DNA of 64,000 bases from Bifidobacterium vespertilionis (lineage in GTDB: Bacteria > Actinomycetota > Actinomycetes > Actinomycetales > Bifidobacteriaceae), in the NCBI RefSeq assembly GCF_008698145.1, contig NZ_RZNZ01000006.1:62001-126000 (forward strand), read 5' to 3'. Each line of letters opens with the position of its first letter. The stretch's first letter is position 1. Shown one piece after another: positions 24,885-34,161 of the stretch. Under the pieces are notes generated by a model. That model ran no database searches. It was not told the origin of the DNA and saw nothing but the letters and a program-made list of their open reading frames with translations. The position numbers and the translations under genes were made by a program.

Positions 24885-25613
24885 TCACACGAACAGCTGG
24901 AACATCCATGCACCCACAATGGCGCCGCAGATGGGGGCGACCACCGGGATCCATGCCTCGCCCCAACGGGAAGAGCCCTTGTGCGGGATGGGCAGCAGCT
25001 GGTGCAACAGTCGCGGCATCAGATCGCGGGCCGGGTTCAGGCCGGGGCCGGTGGGGCCGCCCATGGAGGTCACCAAACCCCACACGATGAAGCCGACCAC
25101 AATGGAGGCCGCGGCCGGATCGGCCTTGCCCCACGGCAGCACGAGGCAGCACAGCGCGCCCACCACAAGCACCAGCGTGCCGAAGAACTCGTTGAGGAAG
25201 TAGTTGACCTTGTCGTTATGCGCATCGGTGGTGCAGAAGGACGCGAAGATGGCCTCGGCCTCCTCGGTCTCCTTGTAGTGCGGGTAGTACGTGACGAACA
25301 CGATGAACTGGCCCGCGAAGGCGCCCAGCAGCTGCGCGATGATGTAGGGCAGCACGTCGGACCACGGGAACATGCCGTTGACGGCCTGCGCGAGGGTCAT
25401 GGCCGGATTGATGTGCGCACCGGAGACCGCGCCGAACATGAGGACCGGGAACATCACGCCGAAGCCGTAGCCCATCGCGATGTTGAGCCAGCCGGCATGG
25501 TGGCCCTTGGTGTTCTTGAGCTCGACGTTGGCCACCGAGCCGTTGCCGAAGATCATGAGGATTGCCGTGCCGAGGAATTCGGCCAGCAGTTTGGTGGTGA
25601 GGGTGTACTCCAC
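24885..25613 (-). CDS. Aquaporin / glycerol facilitator (MIP family)
   Basis: 242-residue channel with six membrane helices and the two pore half-helices. The first NPA box is intact (SGAHINPAMTLAQA), as is the second (GPGLNPARDLMPR). The second box is followed by Asp, which is typical of glycerol-conducting aquaglyceroporins. The segment between helices 3 and 4 carries a charged insert (YKETEEAEAIF). The start is GTG 25613, after AGAGAGAAG. No glycerol kinase is adjacent. Confidence 0.93.
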   Translation of the reverse strand: MEYTLTTKLLAEFLGTAILMIFGNGSVANVELKNTKGHHAGWLNIAMGYGFGVMFPVLMFGAVSGAHINPAMTLAQAVNGMFPWSDVLPYIIAQLLGAFAGQFIVFVTYYPHYKETEEAEAIFASFCTTDAHNDKVNYFLNEFFGTLVLVVGALCCLVLPWGKADPAAASIVVGFIVWGLVTSMGGPTGPGLNPARDLMPRLLHQLLPIPHKGSSRWGEAWIPVVAPICGAIVGAWMFQLFV

Positions 25614-25793
25614 TGCTTCTTCTCTCTGTCGTCACGCATGCGCACGCCCACGGCAGAGATCGGCCGCGTTCATTGCGATGCGTTGCTTGTTTGCGAAATG
25701 GCATAATCCGCGCATGGCCCTTGACGGGCTTGCACGGCATAGACATGATTATGATACGCCGAGGGCTGAACCATATGCATATGCACGAAAAAC

Positions 25794-25822
25794 AAAAAGG
25801 CACCGACCGGAGTCGGTGCCTT
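25794..25822 (-). terminator. Terminator of tRNA-Lys copy 1
   Basis: On the minus strand AAGGCACCGACTCCGGTCGG and TGCCTT form a stem with an overlapping loop, followed by TTTTTG. The same sequence follows the second tRNA gene. Confidence 0.85.
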
Positions 25823-25827
25823 GTCTG

Positions 25828-25901
25828 TGCCCCCGCAGGGATTCGAACCCTGGACACGCTGATTAAGAGTCAGCTGCTCTAACCAACTGAGCTACAGGGG
25901 C
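25828..25901 (-). tRNA. tRNA-Lys (CTT), copy 1
   Basis: 74 bases beginning GCCCCTGTAGCTCAGTTGG, with anticodon loop CTCTTAA (anticodon CTT), T-loop GGTTCGAATCC and acceptor pairing GCCCCTG / CGGGGGC. CCA is not encoded. The sequence is identical to copy 2. Confidence 0.97.
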
Positions 25902-26041
25902 GTTGGCTGGCAACAGGTGACTAATATACACCATATTGAATGCGACACACCCGGCGTGTCGCAATTTTTCCCCATGATCTCGCAAGAACCATCAAGAACC
26001 GCCCGCAGTCCTGCCGGGGAAAGTTCCTATGTTCCGAAAAC

Positions 26042-26070
26042 AAAAAGGCACCGACCGGAGTCGGTGCCTT
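26042..26070 (-). terminator. Terminator of tRNA-Lys copy 2
   Basis: A repeat of the hairpin plus T-run found after copy 1. Confidence 0.85.
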
Positions 26071-26075
26071 GTCTG

Positions 26076-26149
26076 TGCCCCCGCAGGGATTCGAACCCTG
26101 GACACGCTGATTAAGAGTCAGCTGCTCTAACCAACTGAGCTACAGGGGC
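26076..26149 (-). tRNA. tRNA-Lys (CTT), copy 2
   Basis: Identical to copy 1 over the whole gene, with the same flanking terminator and a few matching bases upstream (CCAACG). The two units lie 248 bases apart and look like a segmental duplication. Confidence 0.97.
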
Positions 26150-26242
26150 GTTGGTCAGTACTTGAGCCAAGAGATAAATATACTCAGGATTGCCAAAAAC
26201 GCAAATTCCGCGACACACCGATGTTTTTCAACGGTTTTCAAC

Positions 26243-26282
26243 GATCGCAGCCCCCGAATCGGATGGTTCGGGGGCTGCGATC
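26243..26282 (-). terminator. Hairpin terminator of fhs
   Basis: GATCGCAGCCCCCGAA and TTCGGGGGCTGCGATC form a 16-bp perfect stem. It lies 54 bases past the fhs stop. No T-run follows directly. Confidence 0.7.
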
Positions 26283-26335
26283 AGTCATCGGCGAGCGCGA
26301 TCAGATGCAATCTGCGTCAGCGCGCCCACACGCGC

Positions 26336-27853
26336 TCACACAATCTTCGGCATCGGCGTGGTGAGCGAGGAAGTGAGGTTCACGTGCACCAGACCGGCGC
26401 CCGTGCGCACCTCGACCTTCTTCAGCGTCACCGTGCGCTCGTTCTCCGGCGCGCGGTCGTCATCGGTCATGGTGGCCGGCGACTTCACGGCCACCACAGC
26501 CAGGTCATCGAGGGAGATGCCCTCGTCCGCGCACAGCTTGGTGGCTTCCGCCAGGGACTCCGCGAAGCCGTTCTTGAGCACCACGCGATCGGAGGGCACG
26601 CCGTACGCGTTGTCCGCGATCCAACGCACCTTCTCCAGCAGGTTCATGCCCTTGCGGCTGTGGAACTGCGGCGCGGCGGGCGCGCCGGTGATCGCCTCCA
26701 CGAAGCCGTCGAGCTGCGGGGCCAGCGCCTCGCCGCCGTCGCGGTACAGATTGCCGATGATCGGATCGCGGAATTCCAGCTCCTTGGCGGTGGCGCGCAG
26801 GGACTCCACCTGATCGTCCTCGCCCTCCCACAGGTTGACCAGCGGGAAGGTGGGGATATCGAAGTTCTCCAGACGCTGCACGTGGAACGGGTAGCGCCAC
26901 GCCAGTGCCAGATCGTCGCGCCAGGTGGACGCGCGGGTCACCACGACCGCGGCGGCGGGCCACTGGGCGCCGTACTCGCGCGCGGCGATGTCGAGCCACT
27001 TCTGAGCGCCCGCGTCCGCGCCGTAGCCGGCCTCGACGATCACCACATCGTGCAGCGCGCATGCCATTTCCACCGAGACGAGCGTCGGGATGCCGATCGA
27101 CACGTTGGCGAACGGGCCGCCGTGCACGTACACGGGCGAGCCGTTGACGGTCTCGGTCACGGCCGGCTTGACCGCGTCGCCGAGGATGTTGGTGATGCGC
27201 CACAGGTCCACGAACTCGCCGAACGTGACCGGCTTGCCCTCGAGCGTGCCGGCGGTCATGGCGGCCACGCGGCGACCGATCTCGTCCATCGAGCGCGACA
27301 GGCACACGATCTGCATGAGCTCGGAAGTCGGCGTGAGCACGACCTTCTCCGCCACGTTGCCCTTGCCGTAGTCCACGGCGATGGAGCGCAGGGAGCGGGA
27401 GGGGACCTCGGAGACGCGCGGCACGAGGATGGTGTCCAGCTTGCCGTCGTCCACGGCCTTCTCCGCGAAGGAGACGAGCAGGTTCTGCGCGGCGGCGATG
27501 GCGGCCATCTCGCCGGTCAGGCCCCAGTCGATGACCTCGGGGTGGGTGAGCGACGCCTTGCCGCCGCCGGACGCGCCGCCCTTGGAGCCGGCCGCGGTGA
27601 TGCCCATGCTCGGCTGGCGCAGCACGGCGGCCGCGTCGATGCCGCGCTTGTTGAGCGCGTCGATCAGGGCGATCGTGGTGGTGGTCTTGCCCTCGCCGCG
27701 GCTCGCCTTGAGCGGTGTGTCGGCGGTGACGAGCACGACCCTGCCGTGCTTGCGCGGCGCCTCGGGGTTGGCCTTGAGCCAGTCGAGGTAGCCGAACGCG
27801 TCGATCTTGCCGACGAGGCCGTACTGGGTGGTGAAGTCCTGAATGGTGGTCAT
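26336..27853 (-). CDS. fhs: Formate--tetrahydrofolate ligase
   Basis: ATP-dependent joining of formate to tetrahydrofolate, giving 10-formyl-THF for purine and fMet synthesis. 505 residues, slightly shorter than the usual 555. The nucleotide loop is RGEGKTTTTIALIDAL. Family blocks include RQPSMGITAAGSKGGASGGG, RRVAAMTAGT, VYVHGGPFANVSIG and VIVEAGYGADAGAQKWLDI. AAAGGAA lies about 11 bases before the ATG. The dipeptidase gene ends 46 bases upstream on the same strand, so they may be co-transcribed. Confidence 0.95.
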   Translation of the reverse strand: MTTIQDFTTQYGLVGKIDAFGYLDWLKANPEAPRKHGRVVLVTADTPLKASRGEGKTTTTIALIDALNKRGIDAAAVLRQPSMGITAAGSKGGASGGGKASLTHPEVIDWGLTGEMAAIAAAQNLLVSFAEKAVDDGKLDTILVPRVSEVPSRSLRSIAVDYGKGNVAEKVVLTPTSELMQIVCLSRSMDEIGRRVAAMTAGTLEGKPVTFGEFVDLWRITNILGDAVKPAVTETVNGSPVYVHGGPFANVSIGIPTLVSVEMACALHDVVIVEAGYGADAGAQKWLDIAAREYGAQWPAAAVVVTRASTWRDDLALAWRYPFHVQRLENFDIPTFPLVNLWEGEDDQVESLRATAKELEFRDPIIGNLYRDGGEALAPQLDGFVEAITGAPAAPQFHSRKGMNLLEKVRWIADNAYGVPSDRVVLKNGFAESLAEATKLCADEGISLDDLAVVAVKSPATMTDDDRAPENERTVTLKKVEVRTGAGLVHVNLTSSLTTPMPKIV

Positions 27854-27899
27854 ATGGCTTGGTGTTCCTTTCGTTCGATGTCGTACGCTGATGGGCCGA

Positions 27900-29489
27900 T
27901 CAGAAGTCGGACATGTGGAAGCCGTTCTTCATCTCCATGCTGCGCGTGTAGAGCACGGAGTCGAGGAGCTTTTCGGTCTCCTCCTTGAGCTGGTCGGCCA
28001 TGGTCTGGTTGGCGGCGGCGAGGATCTCGCGCACCTCCGCGTTGCGCGTGGCGGCCACGATCTCGTCCGGATCCATCGGATCCACGTCGCCGTCCGCGTT
28101 GTCCGCGTCGAATTCGGGTGCCACGGCATCCAGACGCGCCACCTGCTCGTCGGTGGCGGCCACGAGGCGGTGGCCCATCGCACCGGTCTTCTCCTGATAT
28201 CGCTCCACGGCGTTGCCGGTGGAACGGAACGCACCGTCGCACAGGGCGGCGATCACGCGGTTGGCCCAGTAGAAGTTCTCGGTGGTGACGCGCGTGGTGG
28301 TGTCCTCGAGGTACTTCGGGGTGGAGTCCACGTTCGGGAAGAACGGCACGAGCGTGTTGAACGGGTTGGATCCGTACGCGAGCCACTGGATGGCTCGACT
28401 GGCCTGCGGGCGGTAGGGGCGGATCTGCATCACGGACAGCTGGCTCTGGCGGTTGATGCCGATCGGGCGGAACATGTGGCGGGTGCGCTCGTCGCCCAGC
28501 TGGCCGTACGGGTCGTACGGGGTGCCCTGGTAGTGGGAGCTCAGCACGTACTTGACGTCCTCGATCGTCACCTTGCGCTCGGGCTGGCGGGCCCACGGAA
28601 TGTCGTCGCTCATGGGGCGATGATCCGCGTCGTCGCCGTCCCAGACCTCGTCGTACGGGTTGAGGAAGCGCTGCATGACCCACGCGCGCGGCGTGTTGTA
28701 CACGTGGTCGGAATCGGAGTGGGAGCCGAAGGCGTCGCGCGGGTTGAACGGCGTGGTCGATTCGACGGCCAGATCGAGATGGTTGGCCTCGATGAACTCG
28801 GCGAGGTCGGCGGAGCACATGTGGTCCTCCTGATCGCCCAGGGCGTCCTCAAGATCGAACTCGTCGATGCCCAGCTGGTTCGGCATGGTCACGTAGGCCT
28901 CGTCCGGCACGCGCTTGGCGATCCAGTGGTGGCCGCCCACGGTCTCGAGCCACCAGATCTCCTCGGAATCGGAGAAGGCGACGCCGTTCATCTCGTAGGT
29001 GCCGTATTCCTCGAGCAGGGCGCCCAGACGGGCCACGCCCTCGCGCGCGGTCTTCACGTACGGCAGCACGATGGTCAGGAAGTCCTCCTCGCCGATGCCG
29101 CCGGGGATCTCAGGCTCGTAGCCGTCCTCGCCCTCGCGGCCCTTGGCGGGCACGCGCTCCACGAACGGATCGGCGCCGAGCACGCGCTCGTTGGTGGTGA
29201 GGGTTTCGGTGGCGCTCATGGCCACGTTGGCCTCGTTCACGCCGGCTTCGCCCCAGATGCCCATCTTGGTGTCCGCGTTCGGCACGGCGGTGTACTGCAG
29301 CGGATCGTCCGGCAGGTCCAGCTCCACGTGGGAGAGGACGGAGCGGTAGTGGCGCGGCTGCTCGTCCGGCTTGACGACGATGAAGCGCTTGGGGTTGAAC
29401 TCGCCGTTCGGGGAGTCCTCGTTGCGGGCGATGATCGTGGAGCCGTCGTAGCTCGCGTCCTTGCCGACCAGAATGGTGGTGCAGGCCAT
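27900..29489 (-). CDS. Dipeptidase, peptidase family C69
   Basis: Ntn-hydrolase dipeptidase of the PepD type. 529 residues starting [18 protein letters not shown]; Cys3 becomes the N-terminal nucleophile after processing of Met-Ala. Family blocks: [59 protein letters not shown], and the C-terminal FHMSDF. No signal peptide is seen, so the enzyme is probably cytoplasmic. AAAGGAAG lies ten bases upstream. It is followed by fhs. Confidence 0.93.
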   Translation of the reverse strand: MACTTILVGKDASYDGSTIIARNEDSPNGEFNPKRFIVVKPDEQPRHYRSVLSHVELDLPDDPLQYTAVPNADTKMGIWGEAGVNEANVAMSATETLTTNERVLGADPFVERVPAKGREGEDGYEPEIPGGIGEEDFLTIVLPYVKTAREGVARLGALLEEYGTYEMNGVAFSDSEEIWWLETVGGHHWIAKRVPDEAYVTMPNQLGIDEFDLEDALGDQEDHMCSADLAEFIEANHLDLAVESTTPFNPRDAFGSHSDSDHVYNTPRAWVMQRFLNPYDEVWDGDDADHRPMSDDIPWARQPERKVTIEDVKYVLSSHYQGTPYDPYGQLGDERTRHMFRPIGINRQSQLSVMQIRPYRPQASRAIQWLAYGSNPFNTLVPFFPNVDSTPKYLEDTTTRVTTENFYWANRVIAALCDGAFRSTGNAVERYQEKTGAMGHRLVAATDEQVARLDAVAPEFDADNADGDVDPMDPDEIVAATRNAEVREILAAANQTMADQLKEETEKLLDSVLYTRSMEMKNGFHMSDF

Positions 29490-29594
29490 GGTTTGTATGC
29501 TTCCTTTCTGTTCCGTTATGAGTGAAGTCTGTTGTACGCCGGGCGGATGGCGGGTATGCGATGGGCCGGGCCCGGATGGCCGGCCCCGAAGCCC

Positions 29595-30149
29595 CTACGC
29601 CCTGCCGGTCAGGAAGATGCCGTCCGAATCCGGCGCCTCGCCGCAGCCGCGCAGCGCATGGAGCAGCTCGTTGAGCCAGAAGCCCTGGTTGAGGCCCGGC
29701 AGCGGCTTTTCGGTGGCCCACACCTGCAGGTAGTACTCGTGGTCCTTGTCCGGCGGCTGCGGTCCGTTGTACCGCATGGTCACGGCCGGATCGGAGGCAC
29801 GGCCCAGGAACTTCGACGCCGAGGAGTTGCGGCCCTGCACGGCCTCGGGGATCATCGCGGGCAGCTGGCGGGAAAAGTCCGGCGGGATGGCGAGGGCGTG
29901 CGAGTCGTTGAAGTCGTACATGAGCGCGTCGATCGGCAGGTTCGCCACCGACCAGTGGATCCACTCGAAGCCGCACACCGGGATGGAATCGGGGTCCACG
30001 AACTCCCAGTGCAGATAGCGCGCGCCGGGCTTGATCTCGTCGATGTAGAAGGGGAAGGACACGACCGGGATGCCGTCGACGCGGTATTCGGGGGCCGCCG
30101 CCTTGGCGAAGTCGTCGGGAACGACGGTGAAATCAGCTGAAATCCTCAT
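29595..30149 (-). CDS. YbhB/YbcL-family (PEBP-like) protein
   Basis: 184 residues from ATG 30149. The PEBP fold is shown by YLHWEFVDPDSIPVCGFEWI, HWSVANLPID, YNGPQPPDKDHEYYLQVWA and the C-terminal GIFLTGRA. Bacterial members resemble Raf kinase inhibitor protein but have no settled role. It is upstream of the C69 dipeptidase on the same strand, with 105 bases between. Confidence 0.85.
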   Translation of the reverse strand: MRISADFTVVPDDFAKAAAPEYRVDGIPVVSFPFYIDEIKPGARYLHWEFVDPDSIPVCGFEWIHWSVANLPIDALMYDFNDSHALAIPPDFSRQLPAMIPEAVQGRNSSASKFLGRASDPAVTMRYNGPQPPDKDHEYYLQVWATEKPLPGLNQGFWLNELLHALRGCGEAPDSDGIFLTGRA

Positions 30150-30195
30150 GAGTCCAGTATAGGAGTGGCCCGGGTCCGGGGGTTTGCACCCTCTT

Positions 30196-30300
30196 GTCAT
30201 CCTGAGCGAAGCGTAGCGTAGCCGAAGGATCCTTAACACTCCCACACCAATGACCTTGTGCGAAATGACGAAGGATCCTTCGACTTCGCTCAGGATGACG
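30196..30300. repeat. Dispersed palindromic repeat, copy 2
   Basis: GTCATCCTGAGCGAAGCG...AAGGATCCTT, loop, AAGGATCCTTCGACTTCGCTCAGGATGACG. Short form, about 105 bp. Confidence 0.85.
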
Positions 30301-30332
30301 GTATGGGTCTTTTCCCGTCTAACCAATATCAA

Positions 30333-30533
30333 CGTCATCCTGAGCACTGAGCCGTGAAGCGGACAGCCCGGTGGGCTGTCCGTAGGCGAAGGGAGCCGCC
30401 GCCAAGGCGGCGACGGTCCGGCGCAGCCGGACGCTAGGGCGTAGCCGAAGGATCCTTAACCTTCTGCACGGGTTGACTTGGGTGAAGTGACGAAGGATCC
30501 TTCGACTCAGCTCCGCTTCGCTCAGGATGACGG
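30333..30533. repeat. Dispersed palindromic repeat, copy 3 (long form)
   Basis: Has the same ends as the short form, plus an internal block of about 100 bases with stems such as GGACAGCCCGGTGGGCTGTCC and CCGCCGCCAAGGCGGCG. Copy 7 (52906-53118) carries nearly the same block. The right end overlaps the last codons and stop of ptsI. Confidence 0.85.
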
Positions 30534-32195
30534 AAAGGGAGCCGGGTAGTAGAAGTCCCCGTTGAGGGCCTTCTCGGCCTTCGCGCGGGCTTCGGTCAGC
30601 GTCCAGTTGGCCAGCTCGACGCGCACATCGTCCAGAGCCGCCGGGGTCATGGACAGCGAGTCGGCGCCAAGGCCCACCAGCACGACGGCCAGATCCGGAT
30701 CGGCCGCGGCCTCACCGCACACGCCCACCGGCATGTTGTTGTCCCTGCCGGCGTCGGCGATCATCTTGATGGCTCGCAGCACGGCCGGATGCCATGCGGT
30801 CTGGTAGCCCGCGACCGAGCCGAGCGTGCGGTCGGCGGCCAGCATGTACTGGGTCAGGTCGTTGGTGCCGATGGACACGAAGTCGGCCACCTGCGCCACC
30901 TTGTCCGCCATGAGGGCGATGGACGGCACCTCGGCCATCACGCCCACCTTCTTCAGACCGAAGCTCTTGCCGAGGCGGACAAAGTACTCCGCCTCGCGCT
31001 CGTCGGCGACCATCGGGGCCATGACCCACAGGTCGGCGTGCGTCTGGGCGTCGGCGGCGGCGAGTGCGCGCAGCTGGTCCTCGAGAACGTTCCTATGGGC
31101 CCTCAGTGTGCGCAGGCCGCGCAGGCCCAGAGCCGGGTTCGGCTCGTCCTCCGGGGTGAGGAACGGCAGGGGCTTGTCCGCGCCGGCGTCCAGCATGCGG
31201 ATCACGACCTTCCTGCCCGGGAAACGGGACAGCAGATCGGCGTACGCCTTGGTCTGCTCCTCCACGCTCGGCGGCTCGGCGTTGCCGATGAACAGGAATT
31301 CGGAGCGGAACAGGCCCACGCCCTCCGCGCCATGCTCGAGCGCCAGTACGGCGTCCTCCGGCTTGCCCACATTGGCCAGCAGCGGGATGCGGGTGCCGTC
31401 CTTGAGCGCGCCCGGCTTGCCGCGCAGCTCCCTGGCCTTGGCGGCGCGGGCGCGGGCGGTCTGCGCCGCGGCGATGTCCTCGACGCTCGGTTCGGAGGTG
31501 ACGACGCCGGTGGCCGCGTTGACGATCACGTTCTCGCCGTCGGTCAGGCCCGCGGCCTCGGGCGCGCAAACCACCGCGACGATGCCGCGCGCGCGGGCCA
31601 GAATGGCGGTGTGCGAGGTGGGGCCGCCCTGCGAGGTGACGATGGCGAGGATCTTGCGCATGTCCAGCGCGGCGATGTCCGCAGGGGACAGATCCTCGGC
31701 CACAAGGACGAACGGGGTCTCGCTGGCCGGCACGCCCGGGGCGGGCACGCCGCGCAGGTCAGCGATGACGCGCTGGCCCACGTCGTGCAGGTCGGCCGCG
31801 CGCTCGGCCTGATAGCCGCCGATGGCGCGGAAGGTGTTCTCCACGGCGCCGAAACCCTCCAGCACCGCGCGCTCGGCGGTCTTGCCGGAGTCGATCAAAG
31901 CGCCGATGCTCGCCGCCAGCGACGGGTCGGAGGCGAACATGGAGATGGCCTGCAGAATCGGGGCGGCCTGCTTGGCGCCCTCGTCGCCGGAGCGGGCCAG
32001 TCTGGCGGCCTCCGCGGCCCTGCGGTTGAGGTCGGCGTTCACGGCGGCCATCGACTTGGCGACGCGGTCGATCTCGAACTTCGCGGACACGCCTGCGGGA
32101 CGCGGCGCATCGGCGGGCTCCTCCAGCGGAGCCGCCATGCGCAGGACCGGACCGATCGCGATGCCGCGGCCGATGCCAACACCCCTGATGTCCAT
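30522..32195 (-). CDS. ptsI: PTS enzyme I (phosphoenolpyruvate-protein phosphotransferase)
   Basis: Transfers phosphate from PEP to HPr, the first step of the sugar PTS. 557 residues from ATG 32195 (AAAGGAG at seven bases; a GTG one codon earlier is possible). The phospho-His lies in GGPTSHTAILARARG. The PEP-binding barrel has GVGLFRSEFLFIG, RMLDAGADKPLPF, FVSIGTNDLTQYMLAADR and GVCGEAAADPDLA with the essential Cys. The last codons are PFPSS-stop, where the TGA belongs to a dispersed repeat. ptsH is divergent, 145 bases away, rather than in an operon. Confidence 0.96.
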   Translation of the reverse strand: MDIRGVGIGRGIAIGPVLRMAAPLEEPADAPRPAGVSAKFEIDRVAKSMAAVNADLNRRAAEAARLARSGDEGAKQAAPILQAISMFASDPSLAASIGALIDSGKTAERAVLEGFGAVENTFRAIGGYQAERAADLHDVGQRVIADLRGVPAPGVPASETPFVLVAEDLSPADIAALDMRKILAIVTSQGGPTSHTAILARARGIVAVVCAPEAAGLTDGENVIVNAATGVVTSEPSVEDIAAAQTARARAAKARELRGKPGALKDGTRIPLLANVGKPEDAVLALEHGAEGVGLFRSEFLFIGNAEPPSVEEQTKAYADLLSRFPGRKVVIRMLDAGADKPLPFLTPEDEPNPALGLRGLRTLRAHRNVLEDQLRALAAADAQTHADLWVMAPMVADEREAEYFVRLGKSFGLKKVGVMAEVPSIALMADKVAQVADFVSIGTNDLTQYMLAADRTLGSVAGYQTAWHPAVLRAIKMIADAGRDNNMPVGVCGEAAADPDLAVVLVGLGADSLSMTPAALDDVRVELANWTLTEARAKAEKALNGDFYYPAPFPSS

Positions 32196-32340
32196 CACGC
32201 CGCTCCTTTCATGGACGCTTGCCAGCGCAACCGATCAGACGACCGACCGCCTTGTCACCCACCACGCTATACTGCTGGGCGAACGACCGGCGCAACGGTC
32301 GCACGACGCATGCATCGCAGACGCAAAGGACTTATTCCAC

Positions 32341-32601
32341 ATGGCCACCCGCACCATCGCCATCACCGACCCCTCCGGCATCCACGCCCGTCCGGCGGCC
32401 CGGCTCGCACAGGCCGCGCTGGACTCCGGCTGCACCGTCACCATCGCCAAGGGCGACGGCGATCCGGCGCCCGCCGATTCGATCCTGTCCGTCATGGCGC
32501 TGGACATCCGGCAGGGCGATGAGGTGAGGCTCACCGTGAAGGGAAACGACGCCGAACACGTCGCCGACGCCCTGATCGCCGCACTCACCGCAGCGGAATA
32601 A
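32341..32601 (+). CDS. ptsH: PTS phosphocarrier protein HPr
   Basis: 86-residue phosphocarrier between enzyme I and the sugar-specific IIA proteins. His15 in SGIHARPAARLAQ is the phospho-acceptor. The regulatory serine position is Ser47 in ADSILSVMALDI, but the surrounding sequence differs from the usual KSIMGLMSL, so HPr-kinase control is doubtful, as expected in actinobacteria. ATG at 32341 follows AAAGGA. Divergent from ptsI. Confidence 0.95.
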   Translation: MATRTIAITDPSGIHARPAARLAQAALDSGCTVTIAKGDGDPAPADSILSVMALDIRQGDEVRLTVKGNDAEHVADALIAALTAAE

Positions 32602-32637
32602 CTCCGTTCCCATCCCATCGCCCCGCGTGCGGCTGTT

Positions 32638-33930
32638 TCACGGCCGCAGCGTGGACAGCGCGGCGACGACCACGCCATCCGGCCGGACATAGCTATACGA
32701 TCCGACTCCGGTGAGCACCATGAGAAAACTCGGGCCACCCATCCGTTCGGCATCAATGCGATCGGCCAGTTTGCGCAGATTCGCGGCACCCTCGTCAATA
32801 AGCCGATCGCCTCCAAGCTTGACTTCGACCAGCCCGTATCTGCCATCGCGCAGATGGATCACGGCGTCGCACTCCAGACCGGTCTTGTCCCGGTAGTGGA
32901 ACACTTCGCCGTCCAGCGCATCCGCATACACGCGTAGATCGCGCACGCACATGCCCTCGAACAGCAGGCCGAAGGTCTCCAGATCGCGCAGCGCACCCTT
33001 CGGATTCACGCCAAGCGCGGCCGCCGCGATCGAAGGATCCACGAAATGCCGGGTCTCAGCCGTGCGAATGGCCGTCTTCGACCGCAGATTCGGATTCCAC
33101 GCCGGCAGATCCTCAATGACGAAGATCTTCTCCAGCGCCCGCAGATACATCTGCACGGTCTTGGCACTTGGACCGGATTCGTCATTCGCGGATACGTCGG
33201 CCGTGATCTGGGCCACCGACGTCTGCGAGGATTCCATACGCGCGTAGGAACGCAGCAGACGCCGGGCCAGATGGGGGTCGCGCTCCACATCGTCCACGCG
33301 CGAGATGTCGGATTCGACCACGGCATCCACGTAATCGATCGCCTGACGCAGAGCGATCTCCTCACGTTTCACTTCAACGGCCCCCGGCCAACCTCCCCTG
33401 CACAGCAGGAACGCCAGTCGATCGATCGTCATGTCCGCATGGGCTGGGCTCGGCGTCTCCCCGCCGAACAGGGCGTCCAATGATATGGCCCCCGTGGAAT
33501 CGCCCGATTCGAACAGGCTCATCGGGCGCATCCGCATTCTGGCGATCCGTCCGGTACCGGTGTGGGACAGTCGATTCAGATTCGGAGGCACGCTCGAACC
33601 GGTCAGCAGGAACTGGCCGAACACGCCACGCCTGTCCACCTCGAACCGGACCGCATCCCACAGCTGCGGGGCGAGCTGCCATTCATCGATCAGACGCGGC
33701 GTGGGTCCATCCAGAAGGAACGCCGGCTGGGTCTCGGCAAACAGCAGATTCTGGGCCCGCGCCGCCGGGTCAGCCATATACAGCACGCTCGCGGCCACCT
33801 GCTCACACGTCGTGGTCTTGCCGCACCATTTCGGCCCCTCAACCAGAACCGCGCCCTTGGCCGCAAGCCGCTTGCGCAACAAGCCGTCGTATACGCGCGG
33901 CAGATACCGCCCACCTTGTCCAACAGCCAC
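32638..33930 (-). CDS. AAA_14/DUF4143-type ATPase
   Basis: 430 residues. P-loop GPKWCGKTTTCEQ (about 32-44), Walker B-like PRLIDEWQLAPQLWDAVR, sensor FLLTGSSVPP, then the C-terminal DUF4143 domain with a degraded PD-(D/E)XK core (YRDKTGLECDAVIHLRDGRY, LVEVKLGG). These ATPases are frequent in bifidobacteria and of unknown role. A nuclease-like C-terminus suggests DNA handling. The start is GTG 33930 behind a G-run. Six 23-bp tandem repeats lie directly upstream. Confidence 0.85.
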   Translation of the reverse strand: MAVGQGGRYLPRVYDGLLRKRLAAKGAVLVEGPKWCGKTTTCEQVAASVLYMADPAARAQNLLFAETQPAFLLDGPTPRLIDEWQLAPQLWDAVRFEVDRRGVFGQFLLTGSSVPPNLNRLSHTGTGRIARMRMRPMSLFESGDSTGAISLDALFGGETPSPAHADMTIDRLAFLLCRGGWPGAVEVKREEIALRQAIDYVDAVVESDISRVDDVERDPHLARRLLRSYARMESSQTSVAQITADVSANDESGPSAKTVQMYLRALEKIFVIEDLPAWNPNLRSKTAIRTAETRHFVDPSIAAAALGVNPKGALRDLETFGLLFEGMCVRDLRVYADALDGEVFHYRDKTGLECDAVIHLRDGRYGLVEVKLGGDRLIDEGAANLRKLADRIDAERMGGPSFLMVLTGVGSYSYVRPDGVVVAALSTLRP

Positions 33931-33942
33931 AGCACCCCCCGT

Positions 33943-34073
33943 TTCCTCATTTGGACCGTTTTCACTTCCTCATTTGGACCGATTCTACTTCCTCATTTGG
34001 ACCGTTTTCACTTCCCAATTTGGACCGTTTTTGGTTCCCCATTTGGACTGATTTCACTTCCTCATTTGGACCG
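33943..34073. repeat. 23-bp tandem repeat, six units, before the ATPase gene
   Basis: Six units of TTCCTCATTTGGACCGTTTTCAC, the last partial, at an exact 23-base period. The core CATTTGGACC is the best conserved part. On the minus strand each unit reads GGTCCAAATGAGGAAGTGAA and contains ATG and GAGGA. The array ends 12 bases upstream of the ATPase start codon. Confidence 0.88.
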
Positions 34074-34161
34074 CCACCCGGCGGACCGCGGCAAAACCGT
34101 CCGGCGCGCGGCCGGGAACCGACCAAGGATCAGCCGGAAGCCAGCCGGGGATCAGGGAAAG

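Noticed and set aside
33943-34073. CRISPR-like array
   Set aside because: The 23-bp units are directly adjacent with no spacers and no cas genes nearby. It is a plain tandem repeat.
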